Shown here one piece after another: positions 10,590-22,360 of a stretch of 64,000 bases of DNA. The notes below the pieces were generated by a model. The model worked only from the letters and a program-made list of their open reading frames with translations. It ran no database searches and had not been told where the DNA came from. The stretch is from Blastomyces gilchristii SLH14081 (Eukaryota; Ascomycota; Eurotiomycetes; Onygenales; Ajellomycetaceae): positions 248,001-312,000 of the forward strand of contig NW_003101678.1 of assembly GCF_000003855.2 (NCBI RefSeq). The letters run 5' to 3'. Position 1 is the stretch's first letter. The number at the start of each line of letters is the position of its first letter. The position numbers were made by a program, and so were the translations under genes.

Positions 10590-13178
10590 ATGTCTGCCGC
10601 TGAAGTATCATCCGCTCCCGTCCCAGAGACCAACCCCGTGGAATCGTCGACCAATGGCACCACCGTCAACACAAACGTTGCAAACGACGCTGCCGGAGAT
10701 GGCAGCGAAACGCCCAACTCCGCTGCTCCCAGCACCACCCAGCCACATTCTGCCTCCCTCTACGTCGGAGAATTAGACTCTTCCGTCACCGAAGCTATGC
10801 TTTTCGAACTCTTCTCCTCCATCGGCCAAGTCGCCTCCATTCGTGTGTGCCGTGACGCCGTCACCAGACGTTCTCTGGGCTATGCCTATGTCAACTACAA
10901 CAACACCGCCGATGGTGAACGTGCTCTCGAAGACCTCAACTACACGCTGATCAAGGGAAAACCCTGCCGGATTATGTGGTCCCAGCGAGATCCTGCCCTG
11001 CGCAAGACCGGCCAGGGTAATGTCTTCATCAAGAACTTGGATACTGCTATTGACAACAAGGCTCTTCACGACACCTTCGCCGCTTTCGGTAACATTCTCA
11101 GCTGCAAAGTCGCCCAGGACGAGTTCGGTAACTCCAAGGGCTATGGCTTCGTCCACTACGAAACCGCTGAAGCTGCCACCAACGCCATCAAACACGTTAA
11201 CGGTATGCTGTTGAACGAGAAGAAGGTCTTCGTCGGCCACCACATCGCCAAGAAGGATCGCCAGAGCAAATTCGAGGAGATGAAAGCCAACTTCACCAAC
11301 GTATACGTCAAGAACTTGGATACCAAGGTCACCAATGAAGAGTTCCGGGAGCTGTTTGGGAAATACGGCGATATCACCTCCGCATCAATTACCCACGACA
11401 GCGAGACTGGAAAGAGCAGAGGGTTCGGTTTCGTGAACTTTGTCAAGCATGAGAGCGCTGCCGCCGCTGTCGAAGAGCTAAATGACAAGGAATTCAAGGG
11501 CCAAAAACTCTACGTTGGCCGCGCGCAGAAGAAGCACGAGCGGGAGGAGGAGCTGCGCAAGCAGCACGAGGCCGCTCGTGTCGAAAAAGCATCCAAATAC
11601 CAGGGTGTTAATCTCTACGTCAAGAACTTGACCGACGACATCGATGATGAGAAACTCCGGGACCTCTTTATTGGCTTCGGAAACATTACATCTGCTAGAG
11701 TTATGCGTGACACTATTGCGGATGCCGGCTCTGAATCTGAGAAGGAAAAGGAGATCTCCAACAAGGAGAACGTGAAGGAAGAGGCTAAGAAGGAGTCCGC
11801 TGAAGAAGAATCCTCCGACAAGAGCGATAAAGCTGAGAAATCCGATAGCAAGAAGACTCTCGAGAAGAAGCTTGGAAAGAGCAAGGGCTTTGGTTTCGTC
11901 TGCTTCAGCAATCCTGATGAAGCGTCCAAGGCTGTCACGGAGATGAACCAGCGCATGGTCAATGGCAAACCTCTATACGTTGCACTTGCTCAACGGAAGG
12001 ATGTGCGCAAAAGCCAGGTACGCACCTTAAGATTATGAACCGCTCTTGGTTTATCTATATATACATTTATCATCCGCTAACGTTTATCACCCGTTCAGCT
12101 CGAGGCAAGCATTCAAGCTCGTAATACCATCCGACAACAGCAGGTTGCTGCCGCCGCAGGAATGTCCCAGCCAGTAAGTTTTGTGACTTTTCATACCACC
12201 ACCGCTTGTACGAGTTCCTGTTTATTCTGATTGTCCTTAACAGTTTATGCAGCCCGCTGTCTACTATCCACCAGGCCAGCAAGGATTCATTCCTACCAAC
12301 GCTGGACAACGCGGTGGTATGGCCTTTGGTCAGCAACCTGGAATGGTCCTTCCCGGTATGCCGGGCGGTCGCCCTGGTCAATTCGCTGGCGGATTCCCAG
12401 GACAGCAAGGCGGACGCGGTATTAACCCCAACCAACAACTGCCCCCAAATGCCTTTGGCATGGGTGCCCAGGGACTCCCCATGGGTGCGCTCCAGGGCCC
12501 TGGCGGACTACCAAACGGTCTCAGCTACCCTCAAGCTATTGCTCAAGTCCAAGCGTCATTCGGACGGGGCGGCGGCGGTCGTGGCCAGGCTCCTGGCATG
12601 CAGGGTATGCCTCCAAGTATGGGTAATGCACCAGGCATGCGCGCTGGCGGTCAAGCTTTCACACAGGGTCGTGGCATGCCACCCCAACAAGGGGTTGCCC
12701 GTCCCGGACAAGCTGGCCGTGGAGCTGGCCCAGCCCAAGGAATGCCACCCCGTGATGAGTCTGCCGGCGGTCCAACCCTTAACCTCCAGGCCTTGAGTGC
12801 CGCCCCTCCTGCCCAACAAAAACAAATGCTTGGTGAAGCCATCTACCCCAAGATCCAAGCCCAACAACCTGAGCTGGCTGGCAAGATCACTGGTATGCTT
12901 TTGGAAATGGACAATGCTGAACTACTTAGTTTGTAAGTTTCAATCCCTTCTCGCGACCCGACTATGCATCATCAATGTCGCATGAACAGTATACTAATGC
13001 TATCACCACTTATAATAGGGTCGACGATGAGGCTGCACTCCGCGCCAAGGTCGATGAGGCTATCAATGTTTATGACGAATATATGAAGAGCAAAGGTGGT
13101 GAAGGTGAAGCTGCGGACGCATCCAAACACCCAAAGGAAGCGGTGAAAGATAGCAAGACAGAAGAGACGAAGTCGTAA
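10590..13178 (+). CDS. PAB1: Polyadenylate-binding protein
   Basis: Exons 10590..12017, 12099..12173, 12244..12932 and 13019..13178 give 783 residues. Four RRMs begin near residues 55, 143, 236 and 340, each with clear RNP2 (LYVGEL, VFIKNL, VYVKNL, LYVKNL) and RNP1 ([16 protein letters not shown]) motifs. RRM4 is split by a ~55-residue Glu/Lys/Ser-rich insert (about 376-430). A Gly/Gln/Pro/Met-rich linker leads to the C-terminal PABC/MLLE domain (about 682-755; [16 protein letters not shown]). It binds mRNA poly(A) tails and eIF4G, acting in translation and mRNA stability in the cytoplasm. One coding exon is only 75 nt. The sequence beginning [15 protein letters not shown] in that exon is the usual junction after RRM4. 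Confidence 0.95.
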
Positions 13179-14655
13179 TCCCCATGTATTTCCTTATGTT
13201 TCTTCTCTATTTTACGTTTCTTTCTTTCGATGGCTCGTTTAAATTGGGAGGGCCGGGATGGTTTTAAGCAGGTGTTAGCGACAACAAAAAAGCTGCCCAT
13301 TTAAATGGTTTTTCTTTTTCATGTATTTGTCACCCGCTTTTTATAAAGAACTCCCCCGCGGTCCCCCTGACTGATTTGTTCATGTCTTTTTGCCTCACTT
13401 TTGTTCGAAATTTTTTATTCTTCTTTTACGTGATTTATGAGTATGTTATGGTTTTTTTTTATTCTATTATTATTACTATTTCATTTCATTTCATTTCCCT
13501 TTCCTCGGATGGTATGGGACGGTATGTATGTGTCTATCTTAAACCTTTTTGTATTGGGCATCCCGCATGCCTTTCTCTCTTTCTGACTCTGAGTTCCTCT
13601 CCGTGGCTATCTCGTTTACGAGCCAATCCCCCCGCCATTCATGCTTCTGCCTCAACGTTCTCGCCTTCTTATCACCTCCAGTGATATCTACATCCATCCG
13701 TGTTCTTTTTATTTTAGTCCTCCCCTTTTACTCCCCCCTCACGTCGTCCTCTCCTACTACTCCACATCCTTGGTTCGCCATCTGTTCTTCTCTCCTCATT
13801 CTATTTTCTTTACCTACCTAAATTGATATCCAAAGGCTCGGAAAAAGTTGTTTCTTGCGTTCCCTCATTTCCTATCTTATTTTAACTCCCTCTCGCTGCA
13901 CACACACTCTCTTATTTTCCCGGCACTGGAGAATTATGAAGAGTAGACAATATGGAAAGTGATTTGTGAAGAAGAGAAGAGATAGCAAAAAGTATTTTAC
14001 TGTTACTCTGGCTTGTACCTGAAATTTGTTCTTCAAGTGTGATTTTGATTTTAAAATGCGTGATTATCAGACATCTAAGTATTGTTCTTCTCTTCCTTTT
14101 CCTCCCATTTTCTACTTCAACCTGGGAGGTTTGTCTTTCTTTCCTTTTATTTCCCTGTCTTTTTATATTTTTCTCCAAATCGAAGGTAAGAAAAACTTGT
14201 TATCCTCAATGCCTCCTCTGCATCCATGTTATGCTTGCTTTAGTTTGTTCATGTCCTGTACATTAAAGAGCGGTTTATGTATGTTGCGAAAGGGTGTACT
14301 CTCAATTTAGATATCTGAATATATATATATATTTATTTATTTATTTATTACTTCCATGTTCTACCCCTCCTTTTTGTATCATTTCTCTTTCTTTCCATGA
14401 GAGAACCCATGCTTACCCTGTTATTCAGGGTCAAATATCAGCACAGCTGTGAGTATTGCGTAGACCTGTTAAAACAGAGCCGAAGTTCGCGTTCATGACA
14501 TTTTAAGCTTTCATCGCGATCTCGGCTTTTGTATATTTAGGCACATAACCTCGAACTTTTGAACACCCGGGGAAATGAGGTTCGAGTTTAGATAATTAAT
14601 TCCATCCAACCCAGCTCGCCACAAGACGACAAGCAACTGAAAATATTCAAACATC
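13179..14655. other. Intergenic region
   Basis: T/CT-rich 3' flank of PAB1 followed by unremarkable sequence, with a short AT/ATTT microsatellite near 14318-14350. No gene seen. The short open frames here are low-complexity readings of T-rich DNA. Confidence 0.6.
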
Positions 14656-16550
14656 ATGTCTCCCCTCATCATGCAAGGCAGTAGCGTTGACAGCACGCTT
14701 CACGGAGCATATACCGCCTCCCCAACCAAGTACATGCTCTACGGTCGAGGCAAGTGAATCTCGATTGTATTTCCGTTCATTATCTATAAGCCCATACTAT
14801 ACATATATATATATGTGCAACAAAGCAGACTAGAAAACTAATTATGAGAACACAGGATGCATCACCTCTCTTCCAACCGTTATCGCCAATCTCGGTGCGT
14901 CAAAAGCGTTCATCATCACCGGCAAATCTCTACGTGAGAAAACGCCAGTGATCAGCTCTATTGAGGCGATATTGGGTGATGCGCATCATGCCGGCACGTA
15001 TAGCGGGGTACGGGAGCATGCGTGCGTGCCTTCAAATCCAACGAACCTATTTGGTGCCTCATATGCATAATTGTTTGGTGCAGGAGATAAAGCAAACGAT
15101 ACTTTAACACTAACCAAAATATCCCCAGATAGTCCCGTAGCCGACATCGAGGCCGCTGTCGCGGCCGTTAGGGAATCCGGTGCTGACGTGCTGCTCTCCG
15201 TCGGTGGCGGGTCGCCCATCGATGCTGCCAAAGCTGTCGCATATCATTTGTACAAAGAAAATGCGAAGGGTGGGCAAGGCAAGGCGGAAGCGAAATGGAT
15301 ACCCAGCATTGCAGTGCCGACCACGCTGAGCGTGGCGGAGACTACGAAGAACGCCGGGTTTACGAGTGCAGATGGGAGCAAGGTTGCGGTTGCGGACGTG
15401 GAGTTGGTGCCGAAGGGTTAGTTGTATGCATTGTTTTATTTTTATTTTTTTTTGGGGGGGGGAGGGGGCGCTTCATTCAACGTTCTTCTTCGAGTGGGGA
15501 GGAAGGATGGAGAAGAAAATTCCCACGCCTGGAAAACTATTAAATTTAACACACGTATAAACAAAAAATTTAGCTGTGATATATGACGGGGATATTGCGC
15601 TACATACACCCCTCCGGCTATGGCTAAGTTCTGCCGCATGTTTCCCCCCCCCCCCCCCCCCTTTCCTTCTCTACATTTACATTTATAGGATGTTAACCCC
15701 ATTCCACAGATCCGCGCCCTCGATCACGCCCTCGAACTCCTCTACAACCCGTCCGCCCCCCGAAGTCCCAACGAAACGGCTAGCCCTCTCCTCGCTGACG
15801 GACCTCTTCACCCTCCTGCCCCAATGCCACGCCAGTCCGCAAGATGCAGATGGCCCCCAACGCCTCTTCCTCGGTGGCTACGCGGCCCTCTTCCCCTTCC
15901 AGTTCTCCGGCCCCTTAGGTCTTAGCCATGGCATTGGCCATGCGATTGGCTCGACGTACGGGATTTCGCATGGGATTACGTCGTGTATCAGCTTGGGGAA
16001 GGTGATTAGGTTTATGGCGGAGAGGGCGAGGGAAGGGGGTGGTGGTGGTGAGAAGACAGGGATTGGGAAGGTAGGTGAGGCGGTGCAGATTGCGAGGGCG
16101 GTCCCGTTTATTCCTGGGTTAAGAGGGACGGGCGATGTAGTCAAGGATGCACTTTTGGTGGCGGAGGCGGTGGAAGGGTTGGTTGTGAAATTGGGCTTGG
16201 GGACTGGGTTGGCTGATGTATGTTTTGTTTTGTTTTGTTCTTTCCCCATGTTATCTCCATTAATGTTTCCATCTGGGGTATAATTTTGTGGATGCCGTTG
16301 TTGAGAGGAGAGAGGGGAATGCAGGCTTACTGTGTTTTGGCTACATAGTATAACGTCAAGCCTGGTGAGGAAGAGGCTATCGCAATTCGTGCGTTGCGGG
16401 ATCCGGCACATCCTGATTTGAAAAGCGGTAGGTGCAAGATTCCCTTCTTTGTGTCCTGAGCTGGAATGTCTGATGTAAAGGGTGTTTGTAGTTGCGGAGC
16501 TGGTTCGCACAATGTACTCCGCCTCCTCTGATGCTACTACGCGCCTCTAG
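14656..16550 (+). CDS. Iron-containing ADH family protein, maleylacetate-reductase-like (frameshifted)
   Basis: Seven exons: 14656..14749, 14856..15021, 15133..15416, 15574..15635, 15710..16217, 16349..16427 and 16492..16550. They join into a 416-residue Fe-ADH protein only if one extra C in the six-C run 15756-15761 is skipped; the reading frames on both sides are otherwise conserved in type. Key blocks are YGRGCITSLP near the start, VGGGSPIDAAKAVA (NAD(P) binding), VPTTLSVAETT, ALDHALELLY and GLSHGIGHAIGSTYGISHG. The usual first metal-ligand Asp (in DALTH) is replaced, as RALDH, and the histidines are kept, a pattern I associate with the maleylacetate reductase branch. Introns 1 (14750-14855) and 4 (15636-15709) use GC donors. 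The substrate is unknown. It may be a real gene with a sequencing error or a young pseudogene. Confidence 0.75.
15756..15761 (+). other. +1 frameshift in a six-C run of the Fe-ADH gene
   Basis: Upstream frame reads LYNPSAP; the downstream frame resumes as EVPTKRLALSSLTDLF. Removing one C joins them without a gap. Confidence 0.8.
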
Positions 16551-16841
16551 GTATGGTATGGTGTCCGTTGCCGGTTTGGTACAGCTATATGATTGCGTAG
16601 TGTTCGTCGTGTGTAGATAGCTACACTACTAAGATACGGTCTCATGAACATATGCACGAGAAGGATAAATCCAACATTTGGAAAGAATGCCAAATTTCTC
16701 ATACACAACAATGCCTCTTAGTTGCTGCGTTAGTTATTCCATACGCAATTCAATACGCAATTCAAATAGGGGTATCTAAATGCATCTCTCCATCTATAAT
16801 ATATCGACAACCCCCTTTAATCCATTTTCATCCACCGCCAT

Positions 16842-18077
16842 CTACCCATACAACAACTCCCCAACCCTCTCCCCAATCGCCAACGCACTCGTCAGCCCAG
16901 GACTCTCAATCCCCAACAGATTCACAAACCCCTCAAACCCTTCCTCCTCCCTAATCACAAAATCCCTAAACGCACCCTTATCCTCCCCTTCCTTCCCCGC
17001 CAACTTCGGCCTCACTCCGCAGTAATCCAACCCAATCGCCTCCGGCCGTACACCGGGCAAATACTCACGAATTTCCCTCACAGCCTCTTCGAGCCTACCC
17101 ACGTTCGGCACCAGATCCTCCGGCCCATCAACCCACTCCACATCCGGACCGAACCGTACCTGGCCCGTCATATCCAGCGTAAGATGCGTACCCAACCCGC
17201 CCAGCCCCGGCTTGGGCGCCGGGTAGAGCAGGGTGCGCGGCTTGGGGCTCGATGCGGCGTAGGAGAAATACGTCCCCTTCGCGTACGCAGGGTGGACATG
17301 GCGGGCGGGAGGGAGGAGCATATTCGAGATAGAGCAGGCGTTATGGCCGGCGGCATTGATGACCGTCTCGGCCGTAATCGTAGTCTCTTCTTCCCCGTCC
17401 GCTCCCTCCACCCAGCCCGCTACCTCAGCTTCTCTCCCCGGCCCAGCCGGGCGCGTATATATCCTATACCCCCCACCAGGCCCCATCTTCTCCACCCCGC
17501 TCACAGCCGTTAACAATGCAACATCGCCCCCGCCCTCCTCAAACTCCCCATGCAAACGCGCCATAAGCGCATGGCTGTCCACAATGCCCGTGCTGGGACT
17601 CTCCAACACGCCCGCCCGCGCCCTCACATCCGGCTCCCGCCTCGCCATCTCCGCCGTTCCCAAAAACCGCGTCGGGACCCCCAGCCGCTCCGCATGCTCA
17701 TGCAGGCGCTGCAGGCGCTCCCGCTGCTCCGCGTCCTGCGCCAGGATCCACTTCGACGTGCGCTTGTGGGGGATGTTGTGCGAGGGGCTGGCGCAGAGGC
17801 TGTAGAGGAGGTGTTTGCCGCGGATGCAGAGTTGGGTTTTCAGCGAGGCGGGCGGGTAGTAGAGGCCTGCGTGGATGACTTCTGAGTTTCGGCTGGTTGT
17901 TTCTGTGCCGAGGGCGGGGTGGCGTTCGAGGAGGATTGTGGTTGTGTTTGGGCGGGTGAGGGCGAGGTGGCGGGCGATGGAGAGGCCGATTATGCCGCCG
18001 CCGATTACCTGTTTATTGTTACTTGAGTTAGGGCGGTTTTGTGATTGCGGTTGGGATTTATGGCTGTTTGATGATGG

Positions 18078-18115
<38 letters not shown>

Positions 18116-18247
18116 GGTGCTGACCGCGTGTGTGAAATCAGTATTGGTAGCTGTGCTCGTCGAGAATGATCTTGCCCGTTTCCACTTATTTTTTTGTGTA
18201 TACCTGCTTGCATTCGTCCTTGTGGGTGCGAGTGCACGGGGGAGCAT
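16842..18247 (-). CDS. L2HGDH: FAD-dependent oxidoreductase, L-2-hydroxyglutarate dehydrogenase-like, mitochondrial
   Basis: Exon 1 is 18247..18125, the intron is 18124..18009 (containing an ATG/CAT microsatellite) and exon 2 is 18008..16842; 429 residues. The first ~41 residues are rich in Arg and Ser/Thr without acids until near the end (MLPRALAPTRTNASRYTQKN), a typical mitochondrial presequence. The FAD Rossmann motif VIGGGIIGLSIARHLA follows directly. RNSEVIHAGLYYPPASLK is the family signature, along with STGIVDSHALM and the C-terminal GIESPGLTSALAIG. The family oxidises L-2-hydroxyglutarate to 2-oxoglutarate with electrons passed to quinone; the exact substrate here is inferred. It is convergent with the Fe-ADH gene, whose stop is 291 bp away. 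Confidence 0.85.
18074..18116. repeat. (GAT)n microsatellite in the L2HGDH-like intron
   Basis: About 14 GAT units, entirely inside the intron. Confidence 0.9.
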
Positions 18248-18945
18248 TGAGGGTAGATAGACTGCCAAAAAATAATAATATCGGATGATATGACTGTCAG
18301 GAGTCGTCGGGTGTATAATGAAGGACAAATGGAAATGTGACAAGTGTCAATCTCGTCCCCTTGTGTGTTGGTTATTTGTTGAAGTTTCCTTCTTTTGTAG
18401 AGAAGTAGGAAAGGGGGGATGGGGGGATGATGGGTGGGGAGTGCGTTTGCGTTATACACGGTACGGGTACGGGATGGGGATGGGGCCGATGGAATGAGCC
18501 GAGAAGTTCGGCAATGCGCCCAGCCCAATTTGGTTTAGTTTTCGGCATCGGCATCTTCTGCATCGGGGAAATTTGAGGCACGCGCCCCTAACAAGACGGA
18601 GGGAAAAGTACGAAGATAAAGAAAAAAGTCACTATTCTATTATGTATTCTGTGGTTGTCTATATCTCTATGTCCTCATCCGCACTGAGTCATTCTATAGT
18701 TGGCTTAACATGTCCCATACCGTAAAACAAGTTGCCCTAGATATACAGTAAAGAAACGCGATAGAGGTGAAAAAAGAAGCAAGAAACAGGAACATAGGAT
18801 AAATAAAAGTACGCACCCTATTTATTATCATGGGATATATTAGAAAGAAAGAAATGGAAAGAAAAATAAACAAAAATCAACAACACCAATACAACACCAT
18901 TGTCATCCATTTAGGACAAGAAATCTACAGTCCCCCACTGGCCCA
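18248..18945. other. Intergenic region
   Basis: Promoter of the L2HGDH-like gene and 3' flank of VPS52. G-rich on the left and A-rich on the right. No gene seen. Confidence 0.6.
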
Positions 18946-21505
18946 TCACCGCCTCCCCGCCGAATTCTTAATCAACTGATTATAATGCTGTTCGAAACCG
19001 TTAGCAAAAGAGTTCACACCATCGATTAACGACCCCGAATAATAATAATAATAATAATAATAAAAACAACAATAAAAACTCACCTCCTTCACCTCCTCCG
19101 CCAACCTCCCCTTCGTATCACTTATAATAGTCCCGATCAACGAATAATTACTTGACAGAAATCTCTCCCGGCCCTTTCCATCCCCACCATTCGCCGCCCT
19201 CGCTAATTTAATTAACAACGCATCAAATTCCGCCCGTAACCGCGCCAGGCTATTCGAGACAGGCTCATCGTCGCCTGCCTCGCTGCTTAGTGCTAATATG
19301 CCCTGTAGGAACTGGCCGAAGCGCTGGGTGAGAAAATGTGGGGCTGATGATGAGGATGAGGAGGAAGTACTGCTTGTGTTTGTGGCGTCTGAGAGGGAGA
19401 GGGAGAGGGCGGAGCTGATGTTGCCGGCAGTATTCGCGGCAACGCGTTTGATGGATTCGGTGTTTAGATCCATCACCATCTGGAAACGGGGCCAGAGGAG
19501 CATGTTGATCCCGTTGATATAGTTGTCTGCGACGGGGACTTTGCGGCGCTGTAGCTCGAAGGCGAAGTGCTGATTCAGGCGGACGCAGAGCAGGATACCC
19601 AAGCAATCGGTCGACGAGTCAATTAGGTGTTTTGTCAGTGTGTGACCGATGGCGAAAACGGGATCGAATATCTCGATTACGCGCCGAGAACTGGTGTGTA
19701 GCGACTGCGTTTTTGTGACGAACATTTCGGTTACGAAGGAGTATTCGGCGGAGATGTTATCGATTAGGGCTAGGTTAAAGTTTCGAAAGGGGGTTTCGAG
19801 GCCGTGGATTACCGGTTGGGTTTTGGGGTTGACGTTTGTAATTGTGGCTGCTGTTGCATGGCTGGCGTTTTCTTCGGCAAGGTAGGAAGGGAGGGCGGTG
19901 CGGTTGGAGGATTTTAAAACGTCCATACGCCGGCCGAGGGCAAAGGGGTCGTAGGTTGGGTTGCGACCGCCGGGGAATATATTTGCTGTAGACGAATAAG
20001 CTTCATTCCTAGACATTATCTACAAAAATAACTTGTTCGAGGAAGGGTGACATACATCCTCTCTGCACGTTCGGGTCACCACCCAGGAGATCATTGCGCT
20101 CCGCAGAATGGACTTTAAGCTTCTCCAGTGCCTGATGGTAACGGGTGAAGTTGGATAGGTAATACCATCTCATTGTGTTGATGTAGGCTTGGATGATCTC
20201 GCCTGCGAGAGCTGGGTGGTTTCTAGATAAAAAGCCGTACAAGTCTTTGTATTTAATCAGGGATTGCTGCTGGATAATCTGAGCGTTGATGTTGGGCGAT
20301 CGAATCGCTTTTATCTGTGCGACCAAGTAATCTCGGATTCGTTCAATGGCCTTGATCCAAAATCTGTGTTAGTGAATGAATGTATACTCATTTGCGTAAT
20401 ATTTAATGGCAGTATCACCTTCGCCTTGAGATCGGATAATAACGGTTTAATATCCTCGACAGCCTTGACATTATTGGCAGTGGATGCGTTTGCTTCGATA
20501 TAGGCTGATCTAGTCTCAACCTCATTAAGAGCTTTCACCCATTCCTGGCTGATGGGTCCCTCTGAAATTAGACGCACAGCTTTCGGGGATATGCTAACTT
20601 CTTCGACTGCTGGGCCGAGTAGCCGTTCAAGATTCCGTCTGTTTCCTAGTTGGGAGTTCAGCTGGGCAGATCGAGATTGTAGCGACTCGATTTCCGCAGA
20701 GACTACCCCCAGGTCGGTCCGGAATCTGGACAGGTAGGATTCCACTGATTTCAAAACGTCATCGCAACCCTGGACAGAGTATGCGTTTAGTACTGTCATT
20801 GTGATAAAAAAAAAAAAAGAGTGAGGTTGAACTTACGCTGATTGCGCCGTGCAGTTCCTGAAACCTATTCCTTTCCTTTTCATCTATACAATATATATTA
20901 GCCAAACTACTGAGTACCACCCAGTATCAAGCAAGGCACAAACAGGACATACACTGCTCGATAGTCTGGACGTTGACGTGTCTTTTGGACTTTCTCTCCT
21001 TTCCCCCCCCGACCTCCTTCTGCTGTACAAATTCCTCCAAACCCATCTCTCCAAAATCAATATCCTCGACTAGGCATTCCGGCTTGCCAGCAGCAGGTCC
21101 ATCAGCCGCAGCATGCACGACAGAAATAGTTGGGGTAGTATCTGTATATCCATCTCTCTCAGCCTCGGGCCGTTTCCCGATGATATTGTACAGCACCTCG
21201 AGTGGATCTACAACGGCAGAACCAGTAGGATGTTGGTCGAGTTTCGAGCTATTCTGTCTGTGGAGGGAGGAGGAGCCATTAGCCTGGCGCAGGTTACTGG
21301 GGAGGGAGGTGGAGGAAGCATTTGGAGTAGTGGCCAGGGAGAGGGAGAGCGAGGAGGATCGAGGACTGAAGGCGGGGCGGTTTGGCTGGGTAGCAGCGGC
21401 AAGATGTTGCTGGTGCTGGGAACGACGGGCGGGAGAGTAGCCGCGAGTGCTGGGGGTCGAAGCACCAGAGGCGGGGGGGTGGGCGGAGAAACGGTCCAGC
21501 CACAT
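18946..21505 (-). CDS. VPS52: GARP complex subunit Vps52
   Basis: Six exons on the minus strand: 21505..20953, 20883..20837 (47 nt), 20769..20419, 20350..20056, 19985..19084 and 18987..18946; 729 residues. The N-terminus is Ser/Pro-rich and disordered, followed by the Vps52/Sac2 core: VQTIEQYEKERNRFQELHGAI, a coiled coil around IESLQSRSAQLNSQL, AIERIRDYLVAQI, TMRWYYLSNFTRYH and DPFALGRRMDVL, then NLALIDNISAEYSF. Vps52 is a tether subunit for endosome-to-Golgi retrograde vesicles. The last intron (19083..18988, 96 nt) contains a TAA/TTA microsatellite and a TGCTAAC branch site; it has no stop and is a multiple of three, so its retention would add a Tyr-rich segment. The fourth intron (20055..19986) was chosen because it alone keeps phase with a GTATGT donor. 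Confidence 0.88.
19031..19063. repeat. (AAT)n microsatellite in the last VPS52 intron
   Basis: About 11 trinucleotide units; on the coding strand they read TAT repeats in the retained frame. Confidence 0.9.
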
Positions 21506-22360
21506 AGTGGTGTTGGGCAGCTAGGCGGGGAGGAGGGGAGGACGTAGCGAGACAGTTGCAGCTGCATAGTATTTAGTAGTAACTAACCACCTACCGTACA
21601 GACATATCTAGATAGGGTGGGACATGGTCTGGTGAGTGTCAGGAAGAATTGTCTACAATGTGTACTACTAGGTGCTAGGTGTTGTATTGAGTATTTGATT
21701 GTATGAATGTATGATGATGTCCCAAAACGGCAAAGCTCGGAAGCGGCCAGACATGTCCGGCTAGCCTCAGCAACCAGAAGCGCAATAATCTTGGCATAAG
21801 CAGCAAACACGTGCAAACAGCCCCGAAGCAGCCTAGCGCGGATCCGAGGTCCTTCCTCCCCCTCCTTTGTCGGTTGCCCCGCCACTTACATAAGCAGCGC
21901 CCTCGTTTTTGTTGCCCGCACCAACAGAAAAAAGCAAAAAATAAGTCACCAAAAGTCAAAGAAAAAAAGGCAAAAAAAGAGAAGCAAAAAAAGGCTACAG
22001 ACCTTGTTATTAGCCAGCCAGACTAATCACTAATAATAATAATAATAATAATAATAATTGGAACAGCAGTGGCTCTGGGTAACCTCTGAGTGGGCGGACG
22101 GACGGGCTTGGCTTCAATGAGGCTTTCTGGCGGTCGGTCGCAGGCTGAAATATTCTCCCGCTAACTCGCCGTTATCATTCTTCGTCTTCTTCGTCTTCTT
22201 CTTCTTCTTCTTCTTCTTCTTCTTCTTTTCTCTCTCTCTCCCCTCCTCCTCCACTCCTCCGTCGCTTCTCATCTACGCCATCTCGTCTCTCTGTTCACTC
22301 TGCTTGTCGGCCTCCATTCTCTTTCTCGTAATAACCAGTCCCTTTCCCATCTAATCCACC
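21506..22360. promoter_or_regulatory. Divergent promoter region between VPS52 and eIF5A
   Basis: 855 bp between two divergent start codons. Contains a TAA repeat (about 22029-22058) and a TTC/CTT tract (about 22178-22228) followed by CT-rich sequence 130 bp upstream of the eIF5A ATG, typical of strongly expressed fungal genes. Confidence 0.5.
22178..22228. repeat. (CTT)n tract upstream of eIF5A
   Basis: CTT/TTC units with a few interruptions, within a pyrimidine-rich promoter stretch. Confidence 0.85.

Noticed and set aside
20009..20055. Alternative short VPS52 introns of 43 or 49 nt ending near 20009-20020
   Set aside because: They need weak donors (GTCACC or GTGCAG) and unusually small size; the 70-nt intron 20055..19986 with GTATGT keeps phase and gives a better junction.
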